DNA from: an uncultured Lachnospiraceae bacterium
Lineage (GTDB): Bacteria > Bacillota > Clostridia > Lachnospirales > Lachnospiraceae
NCBI GenBank assembly: GCA_937877165.1
Contig: CALEFO010000132.1
Coordinates: 1-8,795, forward strand
Direction of reading: 5' to 3'
DNA: 8,795 bases
The translations under genes were made by a program, and so were the position numbers. Below the pieces are notes generated by a model. It saw only the letters and a list, made by a program, of their open reading frames with translations. It was not told where the DNA came from and ran no database searches. This document shows positions 1 through 5,983 of the stretch, in pieces (position 1 is the stretch's first letter; each line of letters starts with the position of its first letter).

Positions 1-2
1 GT

Positions 3-149
3 TCATTCACGATCAAAATCGGCTTGCGGCCAAGGTCCGAAGGACCTCTGGCCGTGTGTATCGAGGAATTGCGGAGCAAATTCGAGATACGGATGCTGAG
101 CAGGGAGACAGCGGGGGCATGTGTCTGGAATGTGCAGTTCCCTGTATGA
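3..149 (+). CDS. Possible 3' end of an upstream gene (partial, unrecognised)
   Basis: This frame is open from the window edge to a TGA at 147-149 and encodes 48 residues. The translation has a protein-like mix, including the stretch PLAVCIEELRSKFEIRML, which reads like a helix followed by a strand. The stop overlaps an ATG at 146 (ATGA), the arrangement often seen between co-translated genes. Against a real gene, two hairpins (27-54 and 58-90) fall inside it, which is more typical of non-coding DNA. I do not recognise the family. It could be the C-terminus of a protein co-transcribed with the HtrA-like gene, or only an open stretch in a structured leader. Confidence 0.3.
   Translation, partial: SFTIKIGLRPRSEGPLAVCIEELRSKFEIRMLSRETAGACVWNVQFPV
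27..54. repeat. Stem-loop (inverted repeat)
   Basis: CGGCCA (27-32) pairs with TGGCCG (49-54), and GGTCC (34-38) with GGACC (42-46), around a GAA loop, giving 11 base pairs with a small internal loop. No T-run follows, so it is not a standard intrinsic terminator. A second, weaker dyad follows directly: GTATC at 58-62 with GATAC at 86-90, and GAATTGC with GCAAATTC inside. Confidence 0.6.
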
Positions 150-172
150 GGAATAGAACGAGGCGGTTTAGT

Positions 173-1642
173 ATGAATGATACGAAACACGAAGACGGAT
201 CCGTCCCGGAAAAGGCAAAAGCGGATCCTGCCCGGAAGGAAGCATCGACTTCCGGAAATGGTCAGGAAATCAACACGGATTTCATGAAGGAAGAAATCCG
301 ACAGCGTCCGGTGAACAAGAAAAGGCTCCTGCGGAGAACCGCGATTACGGCATTTCTGGCCGTACTTTTCGGCGCAGTGGCCTGTGCGGTGTTCCTTCTT
401 CTGGAACCAGTGATTAATAATGCCATCAATCCGTCGGAGGACCCGGCGCCGGTGACCTTTCCGGAGGAAACCACAGAGGAAGAGATGTCTCCGGAGGATA
501 TGATTGCCAATGATGAGCAGATTCAGGAGGCGGAAGCGGAGAAAAAGGCAGCAAGTCTTGTCGATGTAGACGCGATCCGGGACGAGGTCCTTTCGGAGGT
601 CAGAAAGGAGATCGCCAGTGAGAGTAAGAAGCAGGAACAGGAAGACGCTGCCTCGGAAATGGAAAAGGCTGTTACCTCGTTGAGCGAACTGGCGCAGGAG
701 GCACAGCGTTCCATGGTGACAGTGACGGCGATCACCTCGGATTATGACTGGGCAGGAGATGCGTTTGACAGCACCGGATCGGCAAGCGGTCTTATCCTTG
801 CGGAACACGGGAAGGATATTCTGATTTTGTCGGATGACAACGAATATGCGAAAGCCGGAGAAATCCAGGTGACATTCCATGACGGGCAGCAGGCAAAAGC
901 GGAGATCGTATCGCAGGATACCGTGACTGGATTTACGATTTTGAAGGTGGAAGAGAGCAGTCTTTCGAAGACGCTGGCGGAGAATGATGAGATCACGGTT
1001 GCAAGTCTTGGCAGCAGTGAGAAGAATTCGCTGATGGGGAAGCCGGTGATTGCGGTCGGGAGTCCGACGGGGACTGCGGGATCCATCAATTATGGCCTTG
1101 TGACGAATGCGGGACTTGCCCTGGATGTGGCGGACAGTGCGTATAAGCAGATCACAACCGATATTTATGGGAGTACGCAGGCAAGCGGTGCTCTGGTGGA
1201 CTTGGAAGGCAATGTGATCGGCTGGATTGATATGCAGCACAGCCGATCGGATTCGCCGAACCTGATCAGCGCGATCGGCATCACCGGGATGAAATCGCTG
1301 ATTGAAAAGATGTCGAATGAAATCCGGATGGGATATCTTGGGGTCCATGGGACGGACATTCCGGAACAGGTACAAGAGGAAGATGGCCTTCCGGAAGGGG
1401 CCTATGTTCTTCGAACCGAGATGGACAGCGCAGCCATGGAGGCAGGAATTCAGAGCGGAGATGTCATTACTGCTGTCGGCGGGAAACGTGTCACTGGCTG
1501 GAGCGCCTTTGTGGATATCCTGCTGGAGTCAAGATCCGGAAGACAGCTCTCTGTTACGGTCATGCGGCAGCAGGGAGACGGCTATGGCGAGGTCAATCTT
1601 ACTGCCAACCTGACCGCAAGGCTGGCCTTCGGCAGCAAGTGA
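173..1642 (+). CDS. Membrane-anchored HtrA/DegP-like PDZ protein, probable pseudoprotease
   Basis: Encodes 489 residues. The ATG at 173 was chosen because GAGGCGG (160-166) sits at ribosome binding site distance; the in-frame ATG at 146 has none. Layout: a charged cytoplasmic N-terminus (1-56), one transmembrane segment (about 57-79), an acidic linker with a likely coiled coil (about 110-180), a trypsin-like fold (about 180-380) and a PDZ domain (about 385-466, with GIQSGDVITAVGGKRV). HtrA proteases degrade misfolded envelope proteins using a His-Asp-Ser triad. By eye alignment all three are replaced: the TNNHV position reads SDDNE (N223), the DLAVLK position reads GFTILK (G253), and GNSGGPLV reads TQASGALV (A337). 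The fold and the peptide-binding PDZ domain remain, so the likely role is a non-catalytic sensor, scaffold or chaperone at the membrane surface. Family membership is firm; loss of proteolysis is inferred from motifs. Confidence 0.9.
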   Translation: MNDTKHEDGSVPEKAKADPARKEASTSGNGQEINTDFMKEEIRQRPVNKKRLLRRTAITAFLAVLFGAVACAVFLLLEPVINNAINPSEDPAPVTFPEETTEEEMSPEDMIANDEQIQEAEAEKKAASLVDVDAIRDEVLSEVRKEIASESKKQEQEDAASEMEKAVTSLSELAQEAQRSMVTVTAITSDYDWAGDAFDSTGSASGLILAEHGKDILILSDDNEYAKAGEIQVTFHDGQQAKAEIVSQDTVTGFTILKVEESSLSKTLAENDEITVASLGSSEKNSLMGKPVIAVGSPTGTAGSINYGLVTNAGLALDVADSAYKQITTDIYGSTQASGALVDLEGNVIGWIDMQHSRSDSPNLISAIGITGMKSLIEKMSNEIRMGYLGVHGTDIPEQVQEEDGLPEGAYVLRTEMDSAAMEAGIQSGDVITAVGGKRVTGWSAFVDILLESRSGRQLSVTVMRQQGDGYGEVNLTANLTARLAFGSK

Positions 1643-1666
1643 TTGTAGTTATTACATTATTACATC

Positions 1667-1830
1667 AGAGATTTCGCCTTCGCGAAATTCTCTTCGTGTT
1701 GCCGCAGACAAGCTGCGGCAGGGAAAGGTAAAAGCTTGAAAGTGACATTGATATGTCACTTTCAAACAGCAGCATTGGTGCTGATGCACCGGCTGCCACA
1801 TTCGGCAAAACCGCATTCGCGGATTTTGCC
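1667..1830. repeat. Cluster of five stem-loops between the HtrA-like gene and yhaM
   Basis: Five consecutive dyads are readable. First, AGAG+ATTTCGC / GCGAAAT+CTCT at 1667-1693 with a CTTC loop. Second, TGCCGCAG / CTGCGGCA at 1700-1720, a perfect 8 bp stem. Third, TTGAAAGTGACAT / ATGTCACTTTCAA at 1736-1765, a perfect 13 bp stem with a TGAT loop. Fourth, GCAGC...GCTGC at 1769-1796 with a nested 6 bp stem. Fifth, GGCAAAACCGC / GCGGATTTTGCC at 1804-1830 with one bulged A. None is followed by a clear T-run, so they are not ordinary terminators; the first could still stop transcription weakly. Together they occupy most of the 204-base gap. Confidence 0.75.
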
Positions 1831-1846
1831 TCAGAGAGGTATAAAA
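1769..1846 (+). promoter_or_regulatory. Structured leader of yhaM (copy A of a repeated leader motif)
   Basis: A two-tier hairpin, GCAGC-AT-TGGTGC-TGAT-GCACCG-GCTGC (1769-1796), is followed by a second hairpin (1804-1830) and the ribosome binding block CAGAGAGGTATAAAAATG ending in the start codon at 1847. The same hairpin geometry and the same ribosome binding block occur in front of rlmD (2916-3041). The second hairpin ends only three bases before GAGAGG, so folding could affect ribosome access. A role in translation control or RNA stability is inferred. Confidence 0.6.
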
Positions 1847-2791
1847 ATGCAGTATATCAAGGATTTAAAGGAAGGCGACAACGTAAGCAGCATTTATCTT
1901 TGCCGCAAGAAAAATGAACTGACCGCCAAGAATGGCCGTGCCTATGACAGCCTGATTCTTCAGGACAAGACAGGCAGCATTGATGCGAAGATCTGGGAGC
2001 CCGGAAGTGTCGGTATTGAGGATTTTTCGGAAATGGATTACATCGATGTTGTCGGAGAGGTCACGGTTTACCAGAAGAAATATCAGCTGAATATCAAGCG
2101 CGCACGGAAATGTCGGGAAGGAGAATATGAGCCTTCGGAATATGTGCCGGTTACAAAGAGAAACCGCAAGGAGATGTGGGATGAAATGATCCGCCTTGCC
2201 AATAAGGTGAAAGAGCCTCATCTTCGCCAGCTGATTATCAAATTCTTTGTAGATGACAAGGATTTCGTGCATTCGTTTCAGGTCTCTTCTGCGGCCAAGA
2301 CCGTCCATCATGGCTTTATGGGAGGACTTCTGGAGCATACACTCGGCGTGATGAAGCTTTGCGATACCTTTGCCGACAACTACCCGTTCCTGAACCGCGA
2401 TCTGCTCCTTACGGCAGCAATGTTCCATGATATCGGCAAGACGAGAGAGCTTTCCCGCTTCCCACAGAATGACTATACAGATGAGGGGCAGCTCATTGGC
2501 CATATCATCATCGGTGTCGAGATGATTGATGAGAAGATCAAGGAAATTCCGGATTTTCCTCCGGTTCTTTCGGCGGAGCTGCGCCACTGCATTCTGGCTC
2601 ATCACGGCGAGCTCGAGTATGGCTCTCCGAAGAAGCCGGCCCTGGTTGAGGCGGCAGCGCTGAATTTTGCGGATAACACCGATGCGAAGCTTGAAATTTT
2701 CAAAGAAATGCTGGAAAAGGGAACGGAGGAGAATTCCTGGCTTGGCTGGCAGCAGCTGCTGGATTCCAACATCCGTAAGACCGAGATTTAG
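1847..2791 (+). CDS. yhaM: YhaM-like 3'-5' exoribonuclease (OB fold + HD domain)
   Basis: Encodes 314 residues, the same length as Bacillus subtilis YhaM. The ATG at 1847 has GAGAGG (1834-1839) at proper spacing; an upstream TTG at 1736 is in frame but lies inside a perfect palindrome and has no ribosome binding site. Residues about 12-90 form an OB-fold nucleic-acid-binding domain (VSSIYLCRKKNELTAKNG, then ILQDKTGSIDAKIW). Residues about 155-290 form a metal-dependent HD phosphohydrolase domain: H164 in LLEHT, H194-D195 in MFHDIGK, H219, H252-H253 in AHHG, and D276 in FADNTD. YhaM enzymes trim RNA (and DNA in vitro) from the 3' end in the cytoplasm and take part in RNA turnover. All metal-site motifs are present, so it should be active. 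It follows the HtrA-like gene after 204 bases and precedes rlmD on the same strand. Confidence 0.92.
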   Translation: MQYIKDLKEGDNVSSIYLCRKKNELTAKNGRAYDSLILQDKTGSIDAKIWEPGSVGIEDFSEMDYIDVVGEVTVYQKKYQLNIKRARKCREGEYEPSEYVPVTKRNRKEMWDEMIRLANKVKEPHLRQLIIKFFVDDKDFVHSFQVSSAAKTVHHGFMGGLLEHTLGVMKLCDTFADNYPFLNRDLLLTAAMFHDIGKTRELSRFPQNDYTDEGQLIGHIIIGVEMIDEKIKEIPDFPPVLSAELRHCILAHHGELEYGSPKKPALVEAAALNFADNTDAKLEIFKEMLEKGTEENSWLGWQQLLDSNIRKTEI

Positions 2792-2863
2792 AATTCCATG
2801 CCGGCAGGGTGAAAAACTTTATATTTTCAGGAGAGCTTCTGCGGAAACCCTCTGTTTCTTAGG

Positions 2864-2890
2864 GTGATCGGGAGCTCTGCTTTCGATCAC
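2864..2890. repeat. Stem-loop in the yhaM-rlmD gap
   Basis: GTGATCG (2864-2870) pairs perfectly with CGATCAC (2884-2890) around a 13-base loop. No T-run follows, so termination is doubtful. It lies between the yhaM stop and the repeated leader motif of rlmD. Confidence 0.5.
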
Positions 2891-2915
2891 TTGGCATATC
2901 AGAGAAAGAAAATGA

Positions 2916-3038
2916 GCAGCATCGGTGTTGTTGCACCGGCTGCCGCATTCGATAAAACCACTGCACTCGAAGATGTTTGATGATATCTTCTGCTTAGAGC
3001 ATCGCTTGGCGGCATTCTGTATACAGAGAGGTATAGAA
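2916..3038 (+). promoter_or_regulatory. Structured leader of rlmD (copy B of the repeated leader motif)
   Basis: The hairpin GCAGC-AT-CGGTGT-TGTT-GCACCG-GCTGC (2916-2943) has the same arm, bulge and loop lengths as the one at 1769-1796. The changed bases keep pairing: the outer pair of the inner stem is U-G in copy A and C-G here, and the closing pair is C-G in A and U-G here. CATTCG-(2 bases)-AAAACC follows in both. A second stem GAAGAT / ATCTTC lies at 2969-2990, in the place of copy A's second hairpin but with a different sequence. The block CAGAGAGGTATAGAAATG (3024-3041) differs from copy A at one base. Confidence 0.6.
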
Positions 3039-4523
3039 ATGGCAGCAATGGACAAACAGAAAAAAACGCAGTTTCAGAAGGATGATATTGTAACGGTTAC
3101 CATCGAAGACATTAGTTCAGATGGGGATGGAATCGGAAAAGCAGATGGCTTTACACTTTTTATCAAGGATGCGGTCATGGGAGATACCGTGACGGCGAAG
3201 CTCATGAAGATCAAGAAAGGCTATGGCTATGCAAAGCTTCTGGATATTGTAAAGCCCTCGCCGTTCCGGACGGCACCCAGGTGTGAGCTCGCACGCAAAT
3301 GCGGCGGATGCCAGATTCAGGAGCTGGATTATGACAGACAGCTGGAATTCAAGGAGAAGAAGGTGCATGACGTCCTGGTCCGCCTCGGCGGCTTTCCGGA
3401 AGAGGTGGTGGCAAGGGCTTCCCATCCGATTGTAGGAATGGAGGATCCATACCGTTTTCGGAACAAGCAGCAGCTTCCGGTGGGAGAAAAGGATGGCAAG
3501 CCGGTGGCAGGCTTTTACGCGAGCCACACCCACTGCATCGTTCCGGTGTCGGACTGCATGGTCGGGGCAGAGGAGAATCAGAGGATCACAGCGACGATTC
3601 TGGACTGGATGAAGCGGTATGAAATCCCGGCCTACAGCGAAGAGACGGGGGAAGGACTTGTCCGGCACATTCTGATCCGTTCCGGTGTGTATTCCAGAGA
3701 AATCATGGTCTGCCTGGTGGTAAATGGAACGCAGCTTCCGCATGAAGAGGAGCTGGTAGAGGAGCTTGCCGTTCTGCCGGATATGACCAGTATTTCCCTG
3801 AATACCAATACGGCGAAGACGAATGTCATCATGGGGAAAAAGGTTCGCACCCTGTGGGGAAAGGATACGATTGAGGATTCTCTTCATGTATCGAATGTGG
3901 AATACAGAGGCGGCAAGGCCTGCTTTGAAGAGGCCCACAGGCAGGTGACATTCCAGCTGTCTCCGCTTTCCTTCTATCAGGTCAATCCGAAGCAGGCAGA
4001 ACGTCTCTACAGCATTGTTCGGTACGATGCAAAGCTCACGGGCAAAGAGGTGGTATGGGATCTTTACTGCGGCGTCGGAACCATCGGATGCTTTCTCGCG
4101 GCGGATGCGAAGGAGGTTTATGGCGTTGAGGTGATCCCGGACGCCATCCGCGATGCCAGGAAGAACGCGGAAGAAAATCACATCAACAACGTCACCTTCC
4201 ATGTCGGAAAGGCGGAGGAAGTGGTTCCGGAATATGTGGAAAAGCGTGTGAAGGCGGAGAATCGCCGCAGCAGGAAAGGACTCGTGGATGTCGTTGTCGT
4301 GGACCCGCCGCGCAAAGGCTGCGACGAGAAATGCCTCCAGACCATTCTGGAAGTGGAGCCGAAACGAATCGTCTACGTTAGCTGTGATCCCGCGACGATG
4401 GCAAGAGACTGCAAGGTGCTGGCGGATGGCGGCTATGAACTTGCATCTGTTCAGCCGGTCGATCAATTCTCGCACAGTGTGCACGTCGAGACGGTAGTCT
4501 TGATGTCAAGGAAAGATAAATAA
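3039..4523 (+). CDS. rlmD: 23S rRNA (uracil-C5)-methyltransferase, RlmD/RlmCD type
   Basis: Encodes 494 residues. The ATG at 3039 sits 7 bases after GAGAGG (3026-3031); a GTG at 2925 and an ATG at 3048 are in frame but less well placed. The N-terminal TRAM domain (about 13-72) binds RNA. C82, C88, C91 and C166 match the C-x5-C-x2-C...C pattern that holds a [4Fe-4S] cluster in RumA-type enzymes. The SAM-dependent methyltransferase domain shows FYQVN (312-316), DLYCGVGTIG (341-350), VVDPPRKGC (420-428) and VSCDP with the catalytic cysteine C449. The enzyme methylates C5 of a uridine in 23S rRNA (U1939 in E. coli numbering). Gram-positive relatives often modify two sites (RlmCD), so exact specificity is not settled here. 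A basic segment near 400-413 looks slightly expanded. It appears complete and active and is closed by a strong terminator. Confidence 0.93.
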   Translation: MAAMDKQKKTQFQKDDIVTVTIEDISSDGDGIGKADGFTLFIKDAVMGDTVTAKLMKIKKGYGYAKLLDIVKPSPFRTAPRCELARKCGGCQIQELDYDRQLEFKEKKVHDVLVRLGGFPEEVVARASHPIVGMEDPYRFRNKQQLPVGEKDGKPVAGFYASHTHCIVPVSDCMVGAEENQRITATILDWMKRYEIPAYSEETGEGLVRHILIRSGVYSREIMVCLVVNGTQLPHEEELVEELAVLPDMTSISLNTNTAKTNVIMGKKVRTLWGKDTIEDSLHVSNVEYRGGKACFEEAHRQVTFQLSPLSFYQVNPKQAERLYSIVRYDAKLTGKEVVWDLYCGVGTIGCFLAADAKEVYGVEVIPDAIRDARKNAEENHINNVTFHVGKAEEVVPEYVEKRVKAENRRSRKGLVDVVVVDPPRKGCDEKCLQTILEVEPKRIVYVSCDPATMARDCKVLADGGYELASVQPVDQFSHSVHVETVVLMSRKDK

Positions 4524-4544
4524 GTGCCAGAAAGTAGCATATTT

Positions 4545-4603
4545 CCGGGCTTTTTCGGAAGTTTGGATTTGAAGCCAGACTTCTGAAAAAGTCCGGTTTT
4601 CTT
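4545..4603 (+). terminator. Intrinsic terminator after rlmD
   Basis: A long hairpin pairs CCGG (4545-4548) with CCGG (4593-4596), CTTTTTC (4550-4556) with GAAAAAG (4585-4591), and GAAGT (4558-4562) with ACTTC (4579-4583). It is followed by TTTTCTT. It starts 21 bases past the rlmD stop and probably marks the end of the core operon and the limit of unaltered chromosome. Confidence 0.85.
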
Positions 4604-4649
4604 ATATGGAAACATATCTACTGCAAAATGTGTGTTAGGTTGTAACCTC

Positions 4650-4785
4650 GGATTAGATGTCACGATTTGAGACAGTGGATTAGATGTCAGGCATTTTGGA
4701 AAGATTATTGGAAAATGAAAAAGGATGACAACCAATCCGGCAACTCGACCATTTTGGGAGGTTGTAGGCAGTGGAATAGATGTTA
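4650..4785 (+). repeat. Three direct repeats GGATTAGATGTCA at the element junction
   Basis: GGATTAGATGTCA occurs exactly at 4650-4662 and 4677-4689, with a variant GGAATAGATGTTA at 4773-4785. Copies two and three are both preceded by CAGT, so they share a longer unit. The first pair is spaced 27 bases start to start. The 280-base gap between rlmD and the next gene holds these repeats, the rlmD terminator and a small palindrome (GGTTGTAACC, 4638-4647); I see no gene in it. The repeats could be transposase end-binding sites from an old insertion sequence (multiple terminal repeats as in IS21-type elements), recombinase sites or operators. The sequence does not decide. Confidence 0.65.
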
Positions 4786-4803
4786 AGAATTGGAGGCGCA
4801 TTT

Positions 4804-5559
4804 ATGTTTAATCCTGGATTAAAAATAGGACAAATTATAAAGAACGCAGATATTGTTGAAATATTCAAATGCGGAAATATGGGAGGTATGCGCCGGTCAA
4901 GAACAACGAATACACTTGTTATCGTATCGGATTATACAAAAGGTCTTTATCATGACAAGTGGATTGGCGGTGTCTTACATTATACGGGCATGGGCAAATC
5001 AGGCGACCAGGACATTCATTGGGCACAGAATGCTACATTGGCTGAGTCTGATTATAATGGAGTGGATGTCCATCTGTTTGAAGTTATTGATGCTGGTGAA
5101 TATATCTACTGCGGAAGAATAAAGCTTGTGAGCAAGCCATACACAGATGTGCAGCCCGGTGAAGATGGTAATGATCGAAAGGTATGGATGTTCCCGATAA
5201 GGCCTGTACCAGATAATGATGTAAAGAAGCCGCAAATGTTCGTATTTAAGGATATGGATGACTACGAAAATCGTGGTAAGAATGTTGATGATGAGTATAC
5301 AAAAATGATGGCTGCTGCCAAGAAAAAAGGAACAAAGAGGCCTGTATTTGTTGCACCGATTATTCCGAAACCAGAGCCAAAACCGCAGATGGAAATACCA
5401 ACCGATATTGTCGGAAGACAGGTGAAACATAAAGCATTTGGCCTTGGCAAGATTACAGCGATTGAAGGCACCTCTATAGTTGTTCAGTTTGATAAGGTTG
5501 GATTAAAAAAGATGGGGTATGAATTCTGCATGGAAAAGAAGTTGCTGGAGTTTAAATAA
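4804..5559 (+). CDS. SRA/YDG-like modified-DNA reader protein with Tudor-like C-terminus
   Basis: Encodes 251 residues. The ATG at 4804 is preceded by GGAGG (4792-4796) with a 7-base spacer; the ATG at 4780 has none. Residues about 5-135 resemble the SRA/YDG fold seen as the N-terminal reader of McrA-like HNH endonucleases: LYHDKWIGGVLHYTGMG (48-64), GDQD (67-70), AQNATLAES (74-82) and VHLFEV (89-94) match the family pattern YTG-G...DQ...N-ALA-S. SRA domains flip out and recognise modified bases such as 5-methyl- or hydroxymethylcytosine. A charged, proline-rich linker (about 136-200) leads to VGRQVKHKAFGLGKITAIEG (203-222) and VVQFD, resembling the small Tudor-like domain at the C-terminus of UvrD/PcrA helicases. 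No HNH or PD-(D/E)XK nuclease motif is visible, so this looks like a reader or adaptor rather than a nuclease. Fold assignment is by motif; modified-DNA binding is inferred. Confidence 0.75.
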   Translation: MFNPGLKIGQIIKNADIVEIFKCGNMGGMRRSRTTNTLVIVSDYTKGLYHDKWIGGVLHYTGMGKSGDQDIHWAQNATLAESDYNGVDVHLFEVIDAGEYIYCGRIKLVSKPYTDVQPGEDGNDRKVWMFPIRPVPDNDVKKPQMFVFKDMDDYENRGKNVDDEYTKMMAAAKKKGTKRPVFVAPIIPKPEPKPQMEIPTDIVGRQVKHKAFGLGKITAIEGTSIVVQFDKVGLKKMGYEFCMEKKLLEFK

Positions 5560-5566
5560 GGAAGAT

Positions 5567-5983
5567 ATGAAGACGATTAGAGTTGTCGCTGCAGTGATTC
5601 GTAGCGAAGATAAGATTTTTGCCACAGCGAGAGGATACGGTGAATTTAAGGGCCAATGGGAGTTTCCTGGAGGAAAGATCGAACCTGAGGAAACACCACG
5701 AGAAGCCGTAGTAAGGGAAATTCAAGAGGAGCTTGATGTAAAAATCGAAGTTGGCGATTTGATAGACACTATTGAATATGATTACCCATCATTTCATTTA
5801 AGTATGGATTGCTTCTGGTGTAATGTTACCGAGGGTGAAATAACACTCAAAGAAGCAGAGGACGCGCGTTGGCTTAGTAAAGATGAATTATACAGCGTTG
5901 ACTGGTTGCCAGCTGATATGGAGCTGATTGAGAAATTAGTGTTATCCAATAAACTCTTAGAATGGAGGAGATTCAATGGGTGA
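5567..5983 (+). CDS. Nudix hydrolase, NudG/MutT-like (deoxy)nucleoside triphosphate pyrophosphohydrolase
   Basis: Encodes 138 residues. The ATG at 5567 follows AAGGAAG (5558-5564), which overlaps the previous stop codon; the in-frame upstream ATG lies inside the preceding gene. The Nudix box spans residues 36-58 with G36, E42, R50, E51, E54 and E55; the usual glycine before the last position is D57. The strand EFKGQWEFPGGKIEP and the C-terminal VDWLPADMELIEKL (111-124) are typical of the NudG-like branch. E. coli NudG removes pyrophosphate from CTP, 5-methyl-dCTP, 5-hydroxy-dCTP and 8-oxo-dGTP. The gene lies seven bases after the SRA-like gene and overlaps the next gene by eight, so the three should be co-translated. 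Hydrolysis of a modified nucleotide would fit the neighbouring reader, but house-cleaning MutT activity is also possible. Confidence 0.9.
   Translation: MKTIRVVAAVIRSEDKIFATARGYGEFKGQWEFPGGKIEPEETPREAVVREIQEELDVKIEVGDLIDTIEYDYPSFHLSMDCFWCNVTEGEITLKEAEDARWLSKDELYSVDWLPADMELIEKLVLSNKLLEWRRFNG

Noticed and set aside
1667..1720. Intrinsic terminator after the HtrA-like gene
   Set aside because: The hairpins are stable but lack a following T-run, so termination cannot be claimed with confidence.
1667..1830. CRISPR array or tandem repeat array
   Set aside because: The stem-loops differ from one another in sequence and there are no regular repeats or spacers.
1736..1846. N-terminal extension of YhaM from TTG 1736
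   Set aside because: It begins inside a perfect palindrome with no ribosome binding site, while the ATG at 1847 has GAGAGG at correct spacing and gives the canonical 314-residue length.
1865..2605. 246-codon open frame on the - strand opposite yhaM
   Set aside because: It lies wholly within the YhaM-like gene, whose OB and HD motifs are complete; no ribosome binding site or domain supports the reverse frame.
2925..3038. N-terminal extension of RlmD from GTG 2925, similar in translation to the YhaM extension (HRLPHS-x-KP)
   Set aside because: The similarity reflects the shared DNA leader repeat; no ribosome binding site precedes 2925 and the ATG at 3039 has an excellent one.
3117..4484. 455-codon open frame on the - strand opposite rlmD
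   Set aside because: It is a shadow of a well-supported gene with all RlmD motifs on the + strand; its translation is rich in His/Arg/Leu with no recognisable domain.
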